The notes under the pieces: model-generated
The model's database searches: none
What the model saw: the letters and a program-made list of their open reading frames with translations, nothing else
Told to the model about the DNA's origin: nothing
Position numbers and translations under genes: made by a program
Source of the DNA: Pseudarthrobacter sp. AL07
GTDB taxonomy: Bacteria > Actinomycetota > Actinomycetes > Actinomycetales > Micrococcaceae
Assembly (NCBI RefSeq): GCF_029960665.1
Contig: NZ_JASBRB010000002.1
Location: forward strand, 62,001 to 126,000
Length of the DNA stretch: 64,000 nucleotides
Direction: 5' to 3'
Shown here: in pieces, positions 60,763 to 64,000 of the stretch
Numbering within the stretch: the stretch's first letter is position 1
Layout of the letters: each line of letters begins with the position of its first letter

Positions 60763-61542
60763 TTACCCCAGTCCCACGGCCCGGCCAAAGAGGCTGAAGC
60801 CCACGAACGCCACGATGTCCAGCAGCGCGTGCGCGATGACCAGCGGCATCACCCGTTTGGTCTTCGTGTAGAGCCAGGCGAACACCACACCCATCACGGC
60901 GTTGCCGATGAACGGCCCGAAGCCCTGGTACAGGTGGTAGCTGCCGCGGAGCATCGAGCTGGCGAAGATGGCCAGGGGCATGCTCCAGCCGAACTTGCCG
61001 AATCGGTCCAGGAGGTAGCCCACGACGATGACTTCCTCCACCACGGCGTGCCGCAGCGCCGAAAGAATCAGGACGGGAACTGTCCACCAGTACGAGTCGA
61101 GTGCGCTGGGGATGATGGCCGTGGTGATCCCCAGCGTACGCCCCGCGGCGTAGAGGCCCAGTGACGGGATCCCGATCAGCGCCGCCAGGCCAAAGCCCTG
61201 CAGCAGGTCACGGCCCGGCCGGGCGAAGTTGAAGCCCAGCTTCCGGAAAGCCGAACCGCTCTGGGAGCTCACGCCGGCACCGGACTGCCGCTGGTCCGTG
61301 AGGAAGTAGATCACCAGCAGCACGGGCACCAGGGCGAAGATGATGTCCAGCAGCTGGTATGTAAGGTCGAAGTATTCGCGCGGGCTCTGTGACCGGTTCA
61401 GCGTGGACGTGCCTTCGGCCAGCGGGGCCCGGGTTATCTTGTCCAGCAGCTGCACCACCGAGTAGACGGCGGACTGCCCCAGGGAAAGACCCAGCACAAT
61501 CCAGACTTCGATCCGCAGGCGACGGCGGGAGGGAACCAACAT
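60763..61542 (-). CDS. CPBP-family intramembrane metalloprotease
   Basis: Protein of 259 aa with about seven helices. The CPBP/Abi motifs are present: AVVEEVIVVGYLL (EE-x3-G/R variant), SSMLRGSYHLYQG and LVIAHALLDIV supply the Glu and His zinc ligands. In bacteria these enzymes process prenylated or peptide substrates, including bacteriocin immunity; the physiological target here is unknown. The motif-1 Arg usually found in EExxxR is not seen. It is divergent from the phosphatase gene. Confidence 0.87.
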   Translation of the reverse strand: MLVPSRRRLRIEVWIVLGLSLGQSAVYSVVQLLDKITRAPLAEGTSTLNRSQSPREYFDLTYQLLDIIFALVPVLLVIYFLTDQRQSGAGVSSQSGSAFRKLGFNFARPGRDLLQGFGLAALIGIPSLGLYAAGRTLGITTAIIPSALDSYWWTVPVLILSALRHAVVEEVIVVGYLLDRFGKFGWSMPLAIFASSMLRGSYHLYQGFGPFIGNAVMGVVFAWLYTKTKRVMPLVIAHALLDIVAFVGFSLFGRAVGLG

Positions 61543-61641
61543 GGTTCCATCTTGCCTGTAGTTTCTGGTTCTTCGCTGATTCCCGACGGCCCGGCTCGCA
61601 GTGAGGCCCTGCGCCGGAGGCGGGACCTATGCTTGGGGCTT

Positions 61642-62322
61642 ATGAGCGCGCCAGGGAAAATCTTCATGATCCGGCACGGCCAGTCCGCGGCCAACGTCGA
61701 TACGTCCATCTACAACAGGGTCCCGGACTACCGGATTCCGCTGACTCCACTGGGCCTGGCGCAGGCCGCGGCCGCCGGGGAACGGATCCGCCGCGAGTTG
61801 GACGGCCGGCAGGTCTGCGTCTACGTATCCCCGTACCTTCGGGCGCACCAGACCCTGGAGGCACTGAACCTCGGCAATCTCACGGAACGGGTGATCGAAG
61901 AGCCACGCCTCCGCGAGCAGGACTGGGCCAATTTCCAGATCACCGGCGACATCGAAGACCAGAAGGAACTCCGCAACGCCTACGGCCATTTCTTTTACCG
62001 GTTCCGGGAGGGCGAATCCGGCTCCGACGTCTACGACCGGATCTCATCCTTTATGGAGACGCTCTACCGCCATTGGTCCAAACCGGACTACGCCCCCAAC
62101 ACCCTGCTGGTGACCCACGGGCTCACCATGCGCCTGTTCTGCATGCGCTGGTTCCACTGGTCGGTGGAGTATTTCGAATCGCTCAACAACCCGGACAATG
62201 CCGCGGTGCGGACCCTCCTGCGCACCGACCTGGGCAAGTACGAACTCGACATTGCGTTCAGCCAATGGGTGGACCGCCGGGTGGACGAGACCGTCCTGGA
62301 CGCGCCGCCGGTGATCTTTTAG
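61642..62322 (+). CDS. Histidine phosphatase family protein
   Basis: Protein of 226 aa from the ATG at 61642. TATGCT 8 nt upstream suggests a leaderless mRNA. IFMIRHGQSAANVD carries the phospho-acceptor His of the RHG motif. SPYLRAHQTLEAL and LLVTHGLTMRLF (second catalytic His) complete the site. REQDWANFQ supplies the proton-donor Glu region. This is a phosphatase rather than a classical phosphoglycerate mutase by length. The substrate is unknown. It converges on the DeoR-family gene, 14 bp away. Confidence 0.92.
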   Translation: MSAPGKIFMIRHGQSAANVDTSIYNRVPDYRIPLTPLGLAQAAAAGERIRRELDGRQVCVYVSPYLRAHQTLEALNLGNLTERVIEEPRLREQDWANFQITGDIEDQKELRNAYGHFFYRFREGESGSDVYDRISSFMETLYRHWSKPDYAPNTLLVTHGLTMRLFCMRWFHWSVEYFESLNNPDNAAVRTLLRTDLGKYELDIAFSQWVDRRVDETVLDAPPVIF

Positions 62323-62336
62323 GGGATGCAGGTCCC

Positions 62337-63125
62337 TTAGTGCGGGGCCACGATCACTTCGGTGCCGTTGGCTTCGAATGCGGCCTTGTCCTCGTCGGAG
62401 ATCCCGGAATCGGTGATCAGGCGGGTGAACGCGTAGCCGTCCATGGTGGCGAAGGCTCTGACGCCCACCTTGGAGGAGTCGGCTACCACGTAGGAGATCC
62501 GGGCCCGGCTGGCCAGCAAGGCATTGACTGATGCTTCGCCCTCCCCCGTATTGGTGGGACCGACCTCAGGGTCGATGCCGTTCACGCCGATGAAGGCGAT
62601 GTCCATGACCACCTTCTGCATAATGATGTCGGTGTACGGTCCCACCAGTTCATACGAGCGGGGGTTCAGGATGCCGCCGGTCACCATGACCTTGATGTTG
62701 GGGCGGACAGCCAACTGCGCAGCGATGTTGATGGCGTTAGTGACCACCGTCAGGGTGGACTGGTGGCCGGGAGCGTTGAGGTCCTCGCGCGTGGCCAGGA
62801 TCTGCGCCAAGGCCGTACTGGTGGTGCCGCCGCACAGCCCGATCACCGCGCCGGGAAAAATCAGGGCCGCGGCGGCCTGGGCGATCTGTTCCTTGGCTTC
62901 GGCGTGGTCGTCACGGTTGTAACGGCCAGGAAGGTCGTAGGCCAGGGCGCCGGTGGTGGCTCCGCCCCGGGTGCGGGTCAGCAGCCGTCGCTTGGCCAGG
63001 CTGTCCAGATCACGCCGTGCCGTGGCAGGCGAGACCGCAAGCTGCGTGACAATCTCCTCCACCTCAACCTGGCCGGTCTTGGCGAGGATGTCCAGAATGG
63101 CCGTCAGGCGGTCAGTGCGGGTCAT
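62337..63125 (-). CDS. DeoR-family transcriptional regulator
   Basis: Protein of 262 aa from the ATG at 63125, with SD GAGAGG 6 nt upstream; eight more residues are possible from 63149. The N-terminal HTH (VEEIVTQLAVSPATARRDLDSLAKRRLLTRTRGGA) is typical DeoR. The C-terminal sugar-phosphate sensor shows IGLCGGTTSTALAQIL, VMVTGGILN and the DIAFIGVNGID segment. It probably represses a sugar or sugar-phosphate operon elsewhere; no such genes are adjacent. Palindrome GTTAT-N6-ATAAC lies 55-70 bp upstream. Confidence 0.92.
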   Translation of the reverse strand: MTRTDRLTAILDILAKTGQVEVEEIVTQLAVSPATARRDLDSLAKRRLLTRTRGGATTGALAYDLPGRYNRDDHAEAKEQIAQAAAALIFPGAVIGLCGGTTSTALAQILATREDLNAPGHQSTLTVVTNAINIAAQLAVRPNIKVMVTGGILNPRSYELVGPYTDIIMQKVVMDIAFIGVNGIDPEVGPTNTGEGEASVNALLASRARISYVVADSSKVGVRAFATMDGYAFTRLITDSGISDEDKAAFEANGTEVIVAPH

Positions 63126-63179
63126 GGGGAGCCTCTCAGCGGCAAACAAATCGGCGTCAAACAGTCACCAGAATATGAC

Positions 63180-63195
63180 GTTATCTGATCATAAC
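63180..63195. promoter_or_regulatory. Candidate operator upstream of the DeoR-family gene
   Basis: GTTAT (63180-63184), N6, ATAAC (63191-63195) is an AT-rich palindrome in the 113-bp gap before the regulator. Autoregulation is inferred. Confidence 0.4.
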
Positions 63196-63238
63196 AGGAC
63201 CAAATAATCACATCGCAATCACAAATACGTGACCCCAG

Positions 63239-64000
63239 TTAGCGTGCCCGCGCACCGGCCCGCCACACAGCGTACGTGAGCGGCATACCCGGGCGGTAGG
63301 CGAGGTGCGTGGCGGAAGGTGCATTGAGCATATGCAGGTCTGCCCGGTGCCCGACGGCGAGCGAACCCACCGCCCGGGCGCCGTCGGCGTCGTGCCCTGT
63401 CTCCCGGTGCAGCGCCAGCGCGCCTCCATAGGTTGCAGCACGCACCGCCTCGTGGACGCTGAGCCGCATCTGCAGCACCGCCGTCGCCACGTTGAACGCC
63501 ATGGAACTGGTGTACGAGGTACCCGGGTTGCAATTGGACGCCAGCGCCACCTGCACCCCTGCGTCCAACAGTTCACGCCCGGGGGCCAGTGGCTGACGGG
63601 TGGAAAGATCGCAGGCGGGTAGGCAGGTTGCCACGGTGCCCCGGTCACCCGTACCGCTGACCGGATTCCAGCCGGACCAGCTTTCCGCGAGCGCCGCCAC
63701 GTCACGGCCCGACAGATAGTTCACGTGGTCCACGCTGGCGGCCCCGAGTTCCACCGCCAGCTGCACGCCGGGACCTTCGCCAAGCTGGTTGCCGTGGACA
63801 CGGATCCCCAGTCCCGAGGCGCGGCACGCCTCCAGCACACGGCGGGACTGCTCGGCAGTGAAGGCGCCTTCCTCGCAGAACACGTCCGCCCACCGGACGT
63901 AGGGCCGGACGGCGGCGAGCATGGGCCCGCAGACGAGGTCGGTGTAGGCCTCGGAATCGGTGCCCGCGGGGACCAGGTGTGCGCCCAGGAAGGTGACTTC
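63239..64000 (-). CDS. hutI: Imidazolonepropionase, C-terminal part (runs off the window)
   Basis: 254 codons (including the stop) are visible, with the N-terminal part, including the first metal-binding motif, outside the window. The reading frame continues to 64000 without a stop, starting EVTFLGAHLVPAGTDSEAYTD. FCEEGAFTAEQSRRVLEA, IRVHGNQLGEGPGVQLAVELGAASVDHVNYLS (metal-ligand His residues) and VALASNCNPGTSYTSSM are HutI signatures. It hydrolyses imidazolone-5-propionate to N-formimino-L-glutamate in histidine breakdown. The rest of a hut operon probably lies beyond 64000. Confidence 0.92.
   Translation of the reverse strand, partial: EVTFLGAHLVPAGTDSEAYTDLVCGPMLAAVRPYVRWADVFCEEGAFTAEQSRRVLEACRASGLGIRVHGNQLGEGPGVQLAVELGAASVDHVNYLSGRDVAALAESWSGWNPVSGTGDRGTVATCLPACDLSTRQPLAPGRELLDAGVQVALASNCNPGTSYTSSMAFNVATAVLQMRLSVHEAVRAATYGGALALHRETGHDADGARAVGSLAVGHRADLHMLNAPSATHLAYRPGMPLTYAVWRAGARAR

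Noticed and set aside
63200..63228. CRP site upstream of the DeoR-family gene
   Set aside because: The two TGTGA boxes are in direct, not inverted, orientation, so they do not form the CRP palindrome.
1..64000. CRISPR array, insertion sequence or rRNA genes
   Set aside because: No regularly spaced repeat-spacer pattern, transposase motif or rRNA sequence was seen on either strand.

Overview
The window is high-GC actinobacterial chromosome. Gene content and order, dense short-overlap operons, many GTG/TTG starts, probable leaderless mRNAs and protein similarity by eye all point to the Micrococcaceae, most likely Arthrobacter or Pseudarthrobacter. It is mostly core chromosome. I see no integrase, transposase, plasmid or phage structural gene and no CRISPR array. 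Coding is almost continuous.

Layout. 1-1.3 kb: a SatD-like DNA-binding protein with a DUF3307-like membrane protein, preceded by an AT-rich control region. 1.4-3.9 kb: site-2 protease Rip1 and Dxr (MEP isoprenoid pathway). 4.0-5.7 kb: a TSUP transporter and a heavily decayed lipase-maturation-factor pseudogene. 5.7-18.9 kb: a branched-chain (leucine/isovalerate) catabolic block matching the Mycobacterium tuberculosis Rv2495c-Rv2506 region, with a seven-gene accD1-accA1-acd-scoA-scoB-maoC-citE operon, a divergent TetR regulator, a bkdABC operon and a divergent Lrp/AsnC regulator. 19-26 kb: an ActP-type symporter/DUF485 pair and, divergent from it, a LytS/LytTR two-component system followed by a second DUF485/symporter pair. 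26.6-32.5 kb: a DivIVA-domain protein, cdsA, frr, pyrH, tsf, rpsB and a secreted M23 peptidase. 32.5-36.9 kb: a glutaryl-CoA-dehydrogenase-like enzyme, then a large lone helicase-nuclease gene of less GC-rich composition beside a tRNA-Met. 37-43 kb: glycosyltransferase, transporters, CDP-alcohol transferase, a holin-superfamily protein and two tandem tRNA-Asn genes. 43-49 kb: dnaG, dgt, dusB and a YibE/F protein. 49-57 kb: hydrolases, GNAT, glyS, a DUF606 transporter and an S4 protein. 57-60 kb: metY and metX with a SAM-IV-type riboswitch between them. 60-64 kb: VOC protein, CPBP protease, histidine phosphatase, DeoR regulator and the C-terminal part of hutI, which runs off the window end.

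How the genes work together. BkdABC makes isovaleryl-CoA from the leucine keto acid. The seven-gene operon can take it through acyl-CoA dehydrogenase, biotin-dependent carboxylation, hydration and a CitE-type lyase to acetyl-CoA plus acetoacetate, which ScoAB activates. The nearby acetate-type symporters suggest a regional theme of short-chain acid and acyl-CoA metabolism. Operator-like palindromes for TetR, AsnC and CRP/GlxR-type regulators sit in the matching intergenic regions. The least conventional locus is the helicase-nuclease gene at 33954-36740, a candidate single-gene genome-defence protein. The SatD/DUF3307 module and the two-symporter LytSR cluster are the next most interesting.

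All assignments come from reading motifs, length and context by eye. No database search was run.
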